From Parapedobacter indicus (lineage in GTDB: Bacteria; Bacteroidota; Bacteroidia; Sphingobacteriales; Sphingobacteriaceae): a stretch of 64,000 nt of DNA. The DNA lies in assembly GCF_900113765.1 (NCBI RefSeq), contig NZ_FOQO01000005.1:266762-330761 (forward strand), in the 5' to 3' direction. Below the pieces are notes generated by a model, which saw only the letters and a program-made list of their open reading frames with translations, had not been told where the DNA came from and did no database searches. This document shows, one piece after another, positions 33,721 to 42,783 of the stretch (its first letter is position 1; the number at the start of each line of letters is the position of its first letter). Made by a program: the position numbers and the translations under genes.

Positions 33721-35217
33721 CTATTTTCTGAGTATGGCCATGAGCGTTTTCCGTTCGATGAGCCCTGCGGCTAGCGCGAAGCTGATGAAAAGTAAATTTC
33801 CAATGATGAGATGGCGGTCGAACACGTCGAATGTCAGCCAGCAGATAGTGATTCCCACAACGATATATGCACCATTTTTGCCCACGCGATAGGGAATGGG
33901 ATAGTGCTGCTGCCCCCAGAAATAAGAAGTGCCCACCATGGCGGCATACGCGATTGCCGTTACCCACACAGCCCCGACGTAACTGTAATGGGGTATCAAT
34001 AGGATGTTGAGCACGATGGTGATGATGGCACCGATACCGGAGATGTACAGCCCAAAGCGGGTCTGGTCGGTCAATTTATACCAGATCGAAAGATTCATGT
34101 AGATGCCCAAAAGCACATAGTTGAGCAGCAGGATGGGGATAATATGCAGGCCCGACCAATATTGGACCTGTTCTTCGGGAGTTTTGCCCTCGATGAAATA
34201 CTTCAGCCATTCGATATTGACGGTGATGCCCACCATCACCAATACCATGGCGATGATGAAGTAATCCATGATCAACGCATACGTTTGGCGGGCGTTTGCA
34301 TTTTTCGAATAGCTGAAGAAGAATGGCTCGGCACCCAGGCGGAACGCCTGCACGGCAATGCTTAGAAATACAGCGATTTTCGATACGGCCCCGTAGATGC
34401 CCAGATCGCGATCGCCCACCTCGCCCGGAAGTAGCTTCGGGATCATGATTTTATCGATATGCTCGTTGATGATAAAGGAAATGTTGGCAATCAACACGGG
34501 CAGGCTATAGGAAAGCATGTCGAAGGCCAGCTTGCGGTCGAGCCGAGGACGCAGCTTGACGATCTCGGGTAACAACAAAAGGAGGGTGAGTCCACTGGCG
34601 ATGAGGTTCGATAGGAAAACATACCCCACCCACCCTTCGCGATACCAAGAGGCGAAGTAGGCTGGATAGGCACCTCCTTGCTCGATAAGCCAGGGGATGA
34701 TTACGATGAAAAACAAAGTCGAACCAATGAACGTGAGGACGTTGATCAACTTGAGCGTGGCAAACCGGATCGGCCGTCCTTCGGCACGTAGCCGGGCAAA
34801 AGGGATAACGGCCAGCGCCTCTGCAGCCAGCATCCAGGTAAAATAACGGACATACCGATTATAGTCAACATTATAACTTCCGTTGTTAAGCCAGGTGGCG
34901 ATATTCACCGAGAAAAGGTGCATCGTAACGACAAAGAGCGCCGTGGCAAACAGGATAATGGTGAAACTGTTGTCGTATACCTTGGCCCGGTTATTATCGT
35001 GCTTTTGCAGGTACCGGAAATAGGTCGTCTCCATGCCGAAAGCAAGTATGGCATTGAGCATAGCGGCCCAGCTGTACATGTTGGTGAAAATCCCGTATAC
35101 CGAAGGGGGGAATCTATTGACAAAGAGAGGGGTGAGCAGGAAATTAATCAACCGGGCAATGATGGTGCTCAGCCCATAGATAATCGTTTGCCCGGCAAAT
35201 TTTCGGAGTACAGACAA
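33721..35217 (-). CDS. Polysaccharide flippase (Wzx/oligosaccharide flippase family)
   Basis: A 498-residue membrane protein with about 14 hydrophobic segments. The start LRKFAGQTIIYGLSTIIARL and NFLLTPLFVNRFPPSVYGIF match the polysaccharide-biosynthesis/MOP exporter family. YGAVSKIAVFLSIAVQAFRL is another typical segment. Members flip lipid-linked sugars across the inner membrane. No glycosyltransferase genes are nearby, so its glycan is unknown. Confidence 0.88.
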   Translation of the reverse strand: MSVLRKFAGQTIIYGLSTIIARLINFLLTPLFVNRFPPSVYGIFTNMYSWAAMLNAILAFGMETTYFRYLQKHDNNRAKVYDNSFTIILFATALFVVTMHLFSVNIATWLNNGSYNVDYNRYVRYFTWMLAAEALAVIPFARLRAEGRPIRFATLKLINVLTFIGSTLFFIVIIPWLIEQGGAYPAYFASWYREGWVGYVFLSNLIASGLTLLLLLPEIVKLRPRLDRKLAFDMLSYSLPVLIANISFIINEHIDKIMIPKLLPGEVGDRDLGIYGAVSKIAVFLSIAVQAFRLGAEPFFFSYSKNANARQTYALIMDYFIIAMVLVMVGITVNIEWLKYFIEGKTPEEQVQYWSGLHIIPILLLNYVLLGIYMNLSIWYKLTDQTRFGLYISGIGAIITIVLNILLIPHYSYVGAVWVTAIAYAAMVGTSYFWGQQHYPIPYRVGKNGAYIVVGITICWLTFDVFDRHLIIGNLLFISFALAAGLIERKTLMAILRK

Positions 35218-35227
35218 GTGCTAACTA

Positions 35228-35533
35228 TTAAGATGAGGTACGCGATTTCCTGATGACTTCAAAGTTACGATAGTTTTTCATATCGCCTTCAACGGACGCC
35301 ACATTTTCAACTACCGCATTTTCCGGCCCCTCGTGGCACCATTCCAAAAAGGCTTCCAGCGCAAACGAATCGCCTTCTGCTTCAATATAGACTGTACCGT
35401 CGGATTTATTGAGGGCCATCCCTTTTATGCCCAGCTGATCCGCGACCGCCTTGGTCGTCAGCCGGAAGTATACCCCTTGCACCTTTCCGGATACAGTGAT
35501 ATTGAGGTGCCTGCGTTGTTGCTGTTTAGCCAT
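35228..35533 (-). CDS. Acylphosphatase
   Basis: A small enzyme that hydrolyses acyl phosphates. It has the signature NITVSGKVQGVYFRLTTKAV with catalytic Arg, and ALNKSDGTVYIEAEG with catalytic Asn. At 101 residues it is slightly longer than typical. The ribosome-binding site AAGGAG lies 12 bases before the ATG. It is 10 bases downstream of nothing on the minus strand except the duplicated upstream region; the flippase follows it and may be co-transcribed. Confidence 0.92.
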   Translation of the reverse strand: MAKQQQRRHLNITVSGKVQGVYFRLTTKAVADQLGIKGMALNKSDGTVYIEAEGDSFALEAFLEWCHEGPENAVVENVASVEGDMKNYRNFEVIRKSRTSS

Positions 35534-35577
35534 GCATTTCTTTTGCTCCTTTCAAGCGACAAATTTCTTAAACTTTT

Positions 35578-35645
35578 TCATTTGAACAGTTATTAATTTC
35601 TTGTCTGTTTTGGCATTAATGAATGCTTCGCTGTTTGCTTTTTTA
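35578..35645 (-). repeat. Dispersed upstream repeat, copy B (acylphosphatase gene)
   Basis: Matches 28328-28398 over about 68 bases with a few substitutions and gaps. It includes a corresponding ATG at 35581 that now opens only a nine-codon frame. Confidence 0.7.
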
Positions 35646-35821
35646 TGACAACGAAGCTTGCATAAATTATTTTTCACTGCCCGTTTGCTTTCAGCGGTGT
35701 TCAAGAGATCGCAACGCTTAGTTCGTTTCCTTTTTAGAATAACCTAGGTAGATTGGCTAATGTCGCATTTGCCCTCTTATATTGTCAATTTTGCCTATTT
35801 ATGTGAATACGTTATCTAAGG

Positions 35822-35829
35822 TATGTTTG
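35822..35829 (+). promoter_or_regulatory. -7 promoter box TATGTTTG for the VOC gene
   Basis: TATGTTTG lies 52 bases before the ATG at 35882. No good -33 TTG at the expected distance. Confidence 0.4.
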
Positions 35830-35881
35830 TATTGTCCAATAAGGATAAATCAGTTACTATTTCACTTTTAAAATAATTCGT

Positions 35882-36397
35882 ATGGAAAAGCGCATTTCAA
35901 GTCAAAAAATCACTCCAAACCTTTGGTTCGACAATCAAGCGGAGGAAGCGGCCAGATTTTATACATCCGTTTTCCACGATTCCAGAATTGGCAGGACTAC
36001 ACGTTATACGAAAGAAGGATTTGAACACCATCAAAAGCCCGAAGGATCGGTAATGACGATCGAATTTATCATCGAAGGACAGGAATTCATTGCGTTGAAT
36101 GGAGGGCCGATCTTTACGTTCAACGAGGCAATATCTCTTGTAATTAATTGCGAAACCCAGGAAGAGGTGGATTATTACTGGGAGAAACTCACCGAGGGCG
36201 GTGATGAACGGGCACAGGTGTGCGGTTGGCTTAAAGACAGATTTGGCATATCATGGCAGGTGGTGCCTACCCTATTGAATGATATGATACTTGATCCGGA
36301 TTCCGCAAAGGTAAATCGCGTATTACAGGTTATGTTTCAGTCAAAGAAGCTTGACATTGCTCGGCTCAAATCGGCCTACGAGGCAACTACTTCCTGA
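35882..36397 (+). CDS. VOC-family (PhnB/glyoxalase-like) protein
   Basis: A 171-residue vicinal-oxygen-chelate protein of the PhnB/3-demethylubiquinone methyltransferase-like group. It has ITPNLWFDNQAEEAARFYTS, MTIEFIIEGQEFIALNGG, FNEAISLVINCETQEEVDYY, WEKLTEGGDE and CGWLKDRFGISWQVVP. Biochemical roles in this group are mostly unknown. Its 3' end overlaps the convergent P-loop ATPase gene by 11 bp. Confidence 0.88.
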   Translation: MEKRISSQKITPNLWFDNQAEEAARFYTSVFHDSRIGRTTRYTKEGFEHHQKPEGSVMTIEFIIEGQEFIALNGGPIFTFNEAISLVINCETQEEVDYYWEKLTEGGDERAQVCGWLKDRFGISWQVVPTLLNDMILDPDSAKVNRVLQVMFQSKKLDIARLKSAYEATTS

Positions 36398-36953
36398 TGT
36401 TTTTTTGGCTGCATTTTTCGATTATAAACTCGGCTCTTTCATCAATAGGCATTTTCGGGATTTCGATCAGGGAGTAATCCAGTTGGGTATACACATTTAC
36501 CATAACTTCGTAAGTGGCTTCTGCCTCTTCAAAAGATTGTTTCCGTTCGTTATCCGTAACATAGATTTCGTGCCACGGCGGGGCAATGAACACTTGCGGA
36601 TGATATCGATGTGTCTTTGCAGCCGAACATATGCTATCGGGAATCGGAAGTTCACACAACACCAGGTAGCCGATTATGTCAGGAAGCCCCCTGTCAAAGA
36701 ATGTAAGCACGTGGTTATTCAGTGCTTGTTTATAATCGGCCATAGCCCTATTGAACATTTCCTCTGCAAAACCTTGCCGGTCTGCCCAGGGGAGTCTATT
36801 GCCCTCCGATTTAAGCTCCGCTTGGATAATGTGCCGGCCGGACTCTTGTATACAGGTGTGGCCCAGCTGTCCGAGCTTTTCAATAAGGGATGTTTTACCC
36901 ATTCCAGGCCCACCGGTCACGACGATTGCCTGTTTATTTAGTTGAACGTCCAT
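36387..36953 (-). CDS. P-loop ATPase (AAA_28/NadR-like)
   Basis: A small ATPase with Walker A VVTGGPGMGKTSLIEKL and FFDRGLPDIIGYL in the Walker B/lid region, followed by PPWHEIYVTDNERKQSFEEA. The layout matches the AAA_28/NadR-kinase-like group. The substrate is not known. It is monocistronic, convergent with the VOC gene, and divergent from the HAD gene. Confidence 0.8.
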   Translation of the reverse strand: MDVQLNKQAIVVTGGPGMGKTSLIEKLGQLGHTCIQESGRHIIQAELKSEGNRLPWADRQGFAEEMFNRAMADYKQALNNHVLTFFDRGLPDIIGYLVLCELPIPDSICSAAKTHRYHPQVFIAPPWHEIYVTDNERKQSFEEAEATYEVMVNVYTQLDYSLIEIPKMPIDERAEFIIEKCSQKNIRK

Positions 36954-37091
36954 TGATGCTGTTCAAGAAATTTAACAAAATTTTAACACTTCTCGATGTA
37001 ACGAAAGAAGCCATTTTACGTTTAAGTAGTAGATAGTAAATAATTAAAATTGTCTTTTCATAATTTAGGTTTATAATTGGTTAGTTAGAAG

Positions 37092-37124
37092 GCCCCGATT
37101 CTCCCCGTTTCGGGGCTTTTCTTT
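37092..37124 (+). terminator. Terminator-like hairpin without an upstream plus-strand CDS
   Basis: GCCCCGA (37092-37098) pairs with TCGGGGC (37110-37116), followed by TTTTCTTT. The plus strand upstream to 36954 has no coding region, so the hairpin may end a small RNA or act as the leader of the HAD gene. Confidence 0.6.
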
Positions 37125-37172
37125 GGTATATAAAGGCAAATTTGCCTAAGTTTACAAGAATTTCAAAAAGAT

Positions 37173-37829
37173 ATGATAAAAAACTGGAAAGCTGTGTTGT
37201 TTGACATGGATGGAACCCTCATCGATTCGGAGTGGTTCTATTACAAAGCGTGGAGAGCTGCCCTCAAGGAATATGGCTTTGCGCTTGGGAGCGAATTGTG
37301 GCTGAATGACCTGGCCGGAAAGACCGATGGGCAGGCTTTCGAGTTGCTGCACAATACATATGCTTTCGATGCAGACAGGGAAGCATTCTTTGAAACGGTA
37401 AGGACGCGCATCGCCCAACAGCATGACGAGGAATCTGTACCCTTGATGCCAGGTGCTAGCGATTTGATCCATTTTCTGCACGAGCGAGAGATCATTATGG
37501 CCGTAGTCACCTCCAGTAAACGAGAAGTCGCTATCTATCATCTTGAGCGGAACGTAATCCGGCATTTCTTTTCCGTGCTGGTGACGCGAACGGACGTAAA
37601 GCAACCCAAGCCGGATGCGGAACCTTATCTACGTTGCTTGGAAGAGTTGGGTTTGGCGGGCGATGACTGTTTAGTATTGGAAGATTCACTAACCGGAACC
37701 ACGGCCGCCAAATCCGCTGGTTTGACCTGTTTTGGTGTGCAGTCTCATGAAGCAATCCGTCAGACGCTGACCGTGGAGCGTACCTTTGATAATCTCCACG
37801 AGGTACGTGAGTTCTTAGAGAAAGTATAA
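37173..37829 (+). CDS. HAD-family phosphatase (beta-phosphoglucomutase-like)
   Basis: A subfamily IA HAD hydrolase: motif I LFDMDGTLIDSEW, motif II VVTSSKREV, the Lys in VKQPKPDAEPYLRCLEEL, and motif IV CLVLEDSLTGTTAAKSAGL. Family members are sugar-phosphate phosphatases or phosphomutases; the substrate cannot be read from sequence. It is followed 29 bases later by the FMN reductase gene. Confidence 0.9.
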   Translation: MIKNWKAVLFDMDGTLIDSEWFYYKAWRAALKEYGFALGSELWLNDLAGKTDGQAFELLHNTYAFDADREAFFETVRTRIAQQHDEESVPLMPGASDLIHFLHEREIIMAVVTSSKREVAIYHLERNVIRHFFSVLVTRTDVKQPKPDAEPYLRCLEELGLAGDDCLVLEDSLTGTTAAKSAGLTCFGVQSHEAIRQTLTVERTFDNLHEVREFLEKV

Positions 37830-37858
37830 TAACTGTTAAACATTAAACGTTACGTAAC

Positions 37859-38413
37859 ATGAGTAAGGTTATCGGAATACTAGCAGGGAGCCTCCGCAAG
37901 GAATCTTTTTCAAAGAAAATAGCAAAGGCTATTACATCAATGGCTCCGGAAGGGTTTGAATTCAAGATCATCCCGCTTGATGACCTTCCGGTTTACAACC
38001 AAGATTTCGACGATGAAAACAGGGTTCCTGACTCCTATGTTGCTTTCAGAAATGCGGTAAGGGCAGTTGACGGAGTTATATTCGTCACTCCCGAATACAA
38101 CCGTTCGATTCCCGGCGTTTTAAAAAATGCGCTGGATATTGGTTCGAGACCCTATGGCAGTAGCGTATGGAACGGAAAGCCTGCGGCAGTATTCAGTAAT
38201 TCTCCGGGCAATTTGTCAGCTTTTGGTGCGAATCATCATTTAAGGCAAAGCCTTGTTTTCTTAAATATGCCCACGATGCAACAACCCGAAGTTTACATAG
38301 CCCAGGTAAAAGAACTTTTTGACGAATCGGGAACCCTGAAAAGCGGGGAAACCAAAGATTTCTTGCAGAAAGCGGTAAATGCCTATATTGCTTGGTTTAC
38401 GAAGGTGATTTAA
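37859..38413 (+). CDS. NAD(P)H-dependent FMN reductase
   Basis: A flavodoxin-fold NADPH-dependent FMN reductase/quinone reductase-like enzyme: IGILAGSLRKESFSKKIA for the FMN phosphate, DDLPVYNQDFDDEN, FVTPEYNRSIPGVLKNALD, and VFSNSPGNLSAFGANHHLRQ. At 184 residues it is a normal length. It overlaps the convergent Gfo/Idh gene by 17 bp. Confidence 0.92.
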   Translation: MSKVIGILAGSLRKESFSKKIAKAITSMAPEGFEFKIIPLDDLPVYNQDFDDENRVPDSYVAFRNAVRAVDGVIFVTPEYNRSIPGVLKNALDIGSRPYGSSVWNGKPAAVFSNSPGNLSAFGANHHLRQSLVFLNMPTMQQPEVYIAQVKELFDESGTLKSGETKDFLQKAVNAYIAWFTKVI

Positions 38414-39497
38414 AAGCGTCTAGATCCAAGGGCTCCTTCTGCCCGTTGTGTGCCGATTTATAAATCGCTTCGAGGATGATGAGGTCCCGTAAACCCATTT
38501 CGCCAAGTACTTTACTGTGCTTGTTGGTTTTTACGCATATGGCAAAGTCATCCATTTGAAGTGCCTGCTGGTTTACTTCTGGGAAGCGCAATACCCCGGT
38601 AGACGTACGGCCTTTCAATCCGCTGTATTCATATGCGGGACTTAACTCAAACCAACCGTCGTCCGTATCCGCTCGAAGGGAGTTGCCGTTTCGGCTATAA
38701 CTGGTTTCGCAGGATGCGATCATTCCGTCAGCAAACTCCATTTCCCATTGGATCCCTTCTTCTATGTCCGTAAACTTTTCGGGATCGGTTTTTGGCAAGA
38801 ATAGGGCGTTGACGGCGATAGGCAGTTGTCCGATGATGTATTGAGCGGCTTGGACGCAGTAAATACCGTTATTCATCAGCGGTCCGCCACCGGCCAGTTC
38901 GCGCTTCACGCGCCATTGGTTTGGGTCGCCGATGTCCATACTATCGTCTGCAATGATCCGATTTACCTTGCCCAAAATCCGGTTTTGCCCCAACCGCATC
39001 ATCTCCTGATGGAAGAGGTCAAAGTGGAGGCGATAACCAACGGATAAGAGGACACCCGCTTCGTTGCACGCCTCGACCATGCGTTTGCCCTCTTCTACCG
39101 ATGTCGCCAGCGGTTTTTCGCAGATGACATGTTTTCCCGCGCGGGCCGCACGGATGACATATTCGGCATGCATCGCATTGGGTAAGACGACATATACGAT
39201 GTCGATATCGGGATTATCTTTGATCGCATCGAAATCATCGTAGCTGTATAGGTTTTCTGGTTTCAGCTGGTAGTCGGCTAGCCATTTTTTCCGCTTTTCA
39301 TCGCTGCCGCTTACTACGGCAGTCAAGCGACAGTAAACAGTTTCTTTCAGTGCCGGGCCGAGCTGTCCGCTGGCGTATTCGCCTAACCCTACAAGTGCCA
39401 CGCCGAGTTTTTCTCCGGGCATGGGATTGAGTTGCGGCATGGGGGTTACTTCGCTGACCGGAGTACTTAGTTCTTCGTTGGATGGGTAAGAAGCCAT
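38397..39497 (-). CDS. Gfo/Idh/MocA-family oxidoreductase
   Basis: The Rossmann N-terminus GVALVGLGEYASGQLGPALK, VYVVLPNAMHAEYVIRAARA, HVICEKPLATSVEEGKRMVE and GYRLHFDLFHQEMMRLGQ mark the glucose-fructose-oxidoreductase group. The C-terminal beta domain has GGGPLMNNGIYCVQAAQYII. EKP is the conserved catalytic motif. Unlike periplasmic GFOR there is no signal peptide. It is the last gene of the dodecin/phosphoribosyltransferase/esterase-like operon, 11 bases after the esterase-like gene. Confidence 0.9.
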   Translation of the reverse strand: MASYPSNEELSTPVSEVTPMPQLNPMPGEKLGVALVGLGEYASGQLGPALKETVYCRLTAVVSGSDEKRKKWLADYQLKPENLYSYDDFDAIKDNPDIDIVYVVLPNAMHAEYVIRAARAGKHVICEKPLATSVEEGKRMVEACNEAGVLLSVGYRLHFDLFHQEMMRLGQNRILGKVNRIIADDSMDIGDPNQWRVKRELAGGGPLMNNGIYCVQAAQYIIGQLPIAVNALFLPKTDPEKFTDIEEGIQWEMEFADGMIASCETSYSRNGNSLRADTDDGWFELSPAYEYSGLKGRTSTGVLRFPEVNQQALQMDDFAICVKTNKHSKVLGEMGLRDLIILEAIYKSAHNGQKEPLDLDAFKSPS

Positions 39498-39508
39498 AAC
39501 ATCGCTTA

Positions 39509-40828
39509 TTAGTACGTAAATGGATAAGTCTCGGGAATTTTAGCGCCGTCGGGCTGCCGATGCAACGGGTGCAGCGCCCGTGTTTCATCGATAAACACGA
39601 AGCAGTCGTACCGTCGGTTCAATACTGTCGGCACATAATTACCCCGCTTTTCGTAAACAGGTTCGTACACCACACCGATGGCCCGGTGGGGCAAATAGCC
39701 GGAGAACGGGTGTTCGTGATCCGGATGCCCCAGGATGAGAAGCCTGTCTTCCGCAGATTGGCGGTGCATCAGCGCTTCTATACTTCCTTCCTTGGCTTGA
39801 GGAATGTCCTTTTCGGCCATGGGTGCTCCCCAATTGTCTCCGGCAATGACACGCCCTTGGTACGTGCCAAAACCGACAAGGACGGTGTCTGCTTCGCCTT
39901 TTTCTTCCCGCACCAACTGGCCTACATTGATATCGCCCGTGCGGACCATATCGGTGTACCGCGCATCGCCGATATGGGTATTGTGCTCCCATACGATGAC
40001 TTTAGCGTCCGGCCCATGGAAGTGCAGCAAACGGTTCAGGGTATCCATCATATGCCGATCACGCAAATTCCATGTATTCACGTCGAACCCCAACATATGC
40101 CGATAATACCGCTCGGCATTGACGGCAATCACGGCGTTCTGTTCGGCATTCAACGACGCTTCGGGATCATGGTCATACCTCGGTGCGCGCTTTCGTATGG
40201 CCGTGAGCAACTCGATTACCGCCTCCTGGCAGGAATGATCCAATTGATAATGCTGTGCGCGGGCATACCGATGTTCATTCGCATCGTAAGGCTGGAAACA
40301 ACTGATGGCGTCTTTTACATAGGCCAGCACATCGTGATCGGTGTGTTCGGAAAGGTAGCTCATCAGACTATCTAACGATTCCCAAAGACTATACACATCC
40401 AGTCCATAAAAGCCTACCCGTTTGTTGGCAGGCAAGGACGTGTTATGCGCTTTGAGCCAGGTAACCAGCGCAGCAATCTCCCAATTGGCCCACATCCAGG
40501 TAGGCCAGCGGTCAAATCCGGCTAATACATCAGCTGGTTGCTTGTCTGAGTCGGCATACCCCTTGATATACCGGTTTATGCGGTAGCAATCCGGCCAGTC
40601 GCCTTCTACTGCTAAGAAGCGGAAGCCTTTTTCAGTGATCAGCCGTTTGCTGATCGCTGTGCGCCAGGTGTAAAATTCATGAGTCCCATGGGTGGCCTCT
40701 CCCAGCAAAACGTGGTGCGCATCGCCGATCCGGTCCATCAACGGATCCAAATCTGCTGTGTGGCGTAAGACAAACTGCCTGCTGCCATCCGGTTCCAGAG
40801 ATAAATGTTGTTTCGTTGAGTTATCCAT
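39509..40828 (-). CDS. Erythromycin esterase-family protein
   Basis: A 439-residue EreA/B-like fold: VLLGEATHGTHEFYTWRTAI with the catalytic Glu/His pair, FLAVEGDWPDCYRINRYI, WPTWMWANWEIAALVTWL, VIVWEHNTHIGDARYTDM and YLPHRAIGVVYEPVYEKRG. Most chromosomal members do not confer macrolide resistance and their substrate is unknown. The start overlaps the end of the phosphoribosyltransferase gene by eight bases; the two families commonly occur together. No resistance claim is made. Confidence 0.88.
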   Translation of the reverse strand: MDNSTKQHLSLEPDGSRQFVLRHTADLDPLMDRIGDAHHVLLGEATHGTHEFYTWRTAISKRLITEKGFRFLAVEGDWPDCYRINRYIKGYADSDKQPADVLAGFDRWPTWMWANWEIAALVTWLKAHNTSLPANKRVGFYGLDVYSLWESLDSLMSYLSEHTDHDVLAYVKDAISCFQPYDANEHRYARAQHYQLDHSCQEAVIELLTAIRKRAPRYDHDPEASLNAEQNAVIAVNAERYYRHMLGFDVNTWNLRDRHMMDTLNRLLHFHGPDAKVIVWEHNTHIGDARYTDMVRTGDINVGQLVREEKGEADTVLVGFGTYQGRVIAGDNWGAPMAEKDIPQAKEGSIEALMHRQSAEDRLLILGHPDHEHPFSGYLPHRAIGVVYEPVYEKRGNYVPTVLNRRYDCFVFIDETRALHPLHRQPDGAKIPETYPFTY

Positions 40829-41477
40829 AGCGTCTTGAATCGGTTAACAACTGCAACAATTCGTCGTCTGGGAAATCGCCAAAGTGGCGGTAAGCTTGGC
40901 CTACGGCATAGAAATTCGGTGGCTGTACCAGTACTACGATTTCATCTGCATCCTTCAGCCGTTGGTCAAAGTGCGTTCCAGAAACAGGCGCCGCAATCAC
41001 CACCTTGGACGCTCCACGTTTTCGACAAAGTTCCAGTAGGGGTACGAGTGTCACGCCGGTAGCGATCCCGTCGTCTACAAGAATGACGGTCCGACCTTCC
41101 ATCGGTGGCAACGGCTGATCCTGCCGATAGTTGTGAACACGCTCCTTGATTTCAGCTAATTGTCCGGCGACGATGGCATCAATGGATGACGCATCGAGCG
41201 CTTCCGCACGGCCTTCGTCTACATAGCGTGTCCCGTCTTCAGCGACCGCACCAAATCCATATTCGGGATTTCCCGGATACGGCAATTTTTTGGCCATAAT
41301 GGGATGCATTTCGGCGTCCAACCGGCACGCAACGTAATAGGCGACTTCAACGCCTCCTCGTGCTACGCCGAAGATCAACGGGCGGGCCGATTCATAAGGC
41401 ATCAGCCGTTCTGCCAGCCGGGTTCCTGCATCGGCCCTGTCTTCAAAAAGTAACCTTTTTTTGTCTAAATCATTCAT
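40821..41477 (-). CDS. Phosphoribosyltransferase-family protein
   Basis: A type I PRTase with the PRPP loop VILVDDGIATGVTLVPLLEL, GVARGGVEVAYYVACRLDAE at the start, and RKRGASKVVIAAPVSGTHF. The 218-residue form is often found beside erythromycin-esterase-like genes in stress clusters. The base it handles is unknown. It lies 14 bases after dodecin and overlaps the esterase-like gene, so it is in the same operon. Confidence 0.88.
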   Translation of the reverse strand: MNDLDKKRLLFEDRADAGTRLAERLMPYESARPLIFGVARGGVEVAYYVACRLDAEMHPIMAKKLPYPGNPEYGFGAVAEDGTRYVDEGRAEALDASSIDAIVAGQLAEIKERVHNYRQDQPLPPMEGRTVILVDDGIATGVTLVPLLELCRKRGASKVVIAAPVSGTHFDQRLKDADEIVVLVQPPNFYAVGQAYRHFGDFPDDELLQLLTDSRRYG

Positions 41478-41491
41478 GATTGTCCGCCTGA

Positions 41492-41719
41492 TTACGCGTT
41501 GTTCTTTTGCCTTTCACTCTCGTCGATCCGGAACGAAACCTTACAGACCGCTCCGAAACTCTTAATTTCGGTCCCCTGGACATGTACTTTGAAATCTTTG
41601 ACGTAAACTGAGTCGACGTTTTTGATGGTTTTGGTTACTTCTGTTACTGCATTCCGGATTGCATCGTCGAAACTGGTTTCGGAGGATGCAATTACTTCGA
41701 TTACCTTTACAAGTGCCAT
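41492..41719 (-). CDS. Dodecin (flavin-binding protein)
   Basis: Dodecins form hollow dodecamers that store flavins. This 75-residue protein starts MALVKVIEVIASSETSFDD and has AIRNAVTEVTKTIKNVDSVY, VKDFKVHVQ and AVCKVSFRIDE, the usual beta-alpha-beta pattern. The ATG at 41719 is chosen over a longer frame from 41815. It is the first gene of a four-gene minus-strand operon. Confidence 0.93.
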   Translation of the reverse strand: MALVKVIEVIASSETSFDDAIRNAVTEVTKTIKNVDSVYVKDFKVHVQGTEIKSFGAVCKVSFRIDESERQKNNA

Positions 41720-41900
41720 AGTAATTTTGTTTAATGAATGCCTTTTTTTATTCTCTACTTTGACAGAGGCAAAAACCTTTCCGAGCCGATGCTGTAACAA
41801 GAATGCTGATGGCAAGGTTTTTCTTGTGTACTGTTTTCTGACATTGCTGTCTACGAAAGTGAATTTATCAGCTGGCAGGTTTTATTTGTAAACGATCTGC

Positions 41901-42635
41901 TCACTCAAAATGCAAAAAAATCTGATGTCCAATGGCGTCTACCAATCCCTGGTTAACACCGTCCATTTTCCAACCGCTTTTTGCGCAGCGGATGATGCCC
42001 ATCGGTTGGTCATTTAAGTTTACATCTACTTCATAGCAGATTCCCTTTTGGCAGGTTTGGGAAATGGGGACGCCCTCGCCTTTATATAAATCGCCCTTGT
42101 ATTCGAACTCCAAGGGAATGGGGTCGCTTTCCAATTGAGCGATGAGATCCTTTAAAAATTTGATGAGGTGTTTGCGCTGTGTCTGCCCCGAAACGCTCCA
42201 CTTATTTTTGCTTGCGCGCTTATGCGCAAGTTTAAACTTAAGTCCGGTCAATGCCGTGGAATAATCGTTGGCGTTCAGCTTTTCCACGTATTGATGGGCC
42301 AGGATATACCAATGGTATCCGGTGCCAACCGGCACGCCGGATCCTTCGGGAGCCTTGCCCTTACGCCGTTTGGTTACGGCATAGGAAATCTCCCACAGGT
42401 CGGGCGTGATTTTCGTTTCCCGCCAATCGCCGGCATCATAGATCCAATGATGACTCCTGCCGATTTGCATGCCGGTATAGACTTTTCCATCGTATTTCTT
42501 CAACTTATTATAACTGGATGAAAGGTCTTTTTTTGGCGAAAGATCCTTTTTGACGGATTCTTTCGATTTTTCGCGTTTTACGGGACGGGCCTTTTCGGGA
42601 CTGCGTTTCTCTTTTTCTTTTGTTAATGTCGCCAT
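41901..42635 (-). CDS. Hypothetical protein with basic N-terminus
   Basis: I do not recognise this 244-residue protein. The first 50 residues are Lys/Glu/Ser-rich and probably disordered. The rest is a compact globular part with YTGMQIGRSHHWIYDAGDWR, GYHWYILAHQYVEKLNANDY, KHLIKFLKDLIAQLESD and a Cys pair in SQTCQKGICYEVDVNL. No signal peptide or membrane segment. It faces away from the 42784 gene across a shared 148-bp promoter region. Confidence 0.7.
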   Translation of the reverse strand: MATLTKEKEKRSPEKARPVKREKSKESVKKDLSPKKDLSSSYNKLKKYDGKVYTGMQIGRSHHWIYDAGDWRETKITPDLWEISYAVTKRRKGKAPEGSGVPVGTGYHWYILAHQYVEKLNANDYSTALTGLKFKLAHKRASKNKWSVSGQTQRKHLIKFLKDLIAQLESDPIPLEFEYKGDLYKGEGVPISQTCQKGICYEVDVNLNDQPMGIIRCAKSGWKMDGVNQGLVDAIGHQIFLHFE

Positions 42636-42783
42636 GCCGGTATCCTTGTTTTACGTTCATCAAGATGACAGCCAAGAAATGAAATTGTTGGTGGGAATTG
42701 AAAAAAATGCAAATGGAAAATTGTAACCAAACAAACCTGCCCGTCGTGGGTTAGAAAAAAACAGTTCGCAGCGAAAGGAGGAA

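Larger units (their letters stand above)
35534..35881. other. 348-bp intergenic region with duplicated upstream segment and a mini-ORF
   Basis: Apart from the repeat copy B (35578-35645), there is a nine-codon minus-strand frame MKKFKKFVA (35552-35581) whose ATG is the counterpart of the NIPSNAP ATG in copy A. Its stop overlaps the ribosome-binding site of acylphosphatase. The right half carries a plus-strand promoter box for the VOC gene. I see no other gene in this region. Confidence 0.6.

Noticed and set aside
39560-40375. A 271-codon plus-strand frame
   Set aside because: Antisense of the erythromycin-esterase-like gene, with no domain support.
39509-40828. Macrolide resistance gene
   Set aside because: The family is broad and most chromosomal members have no resistance role; nothing here marks it as a resistance determinant.
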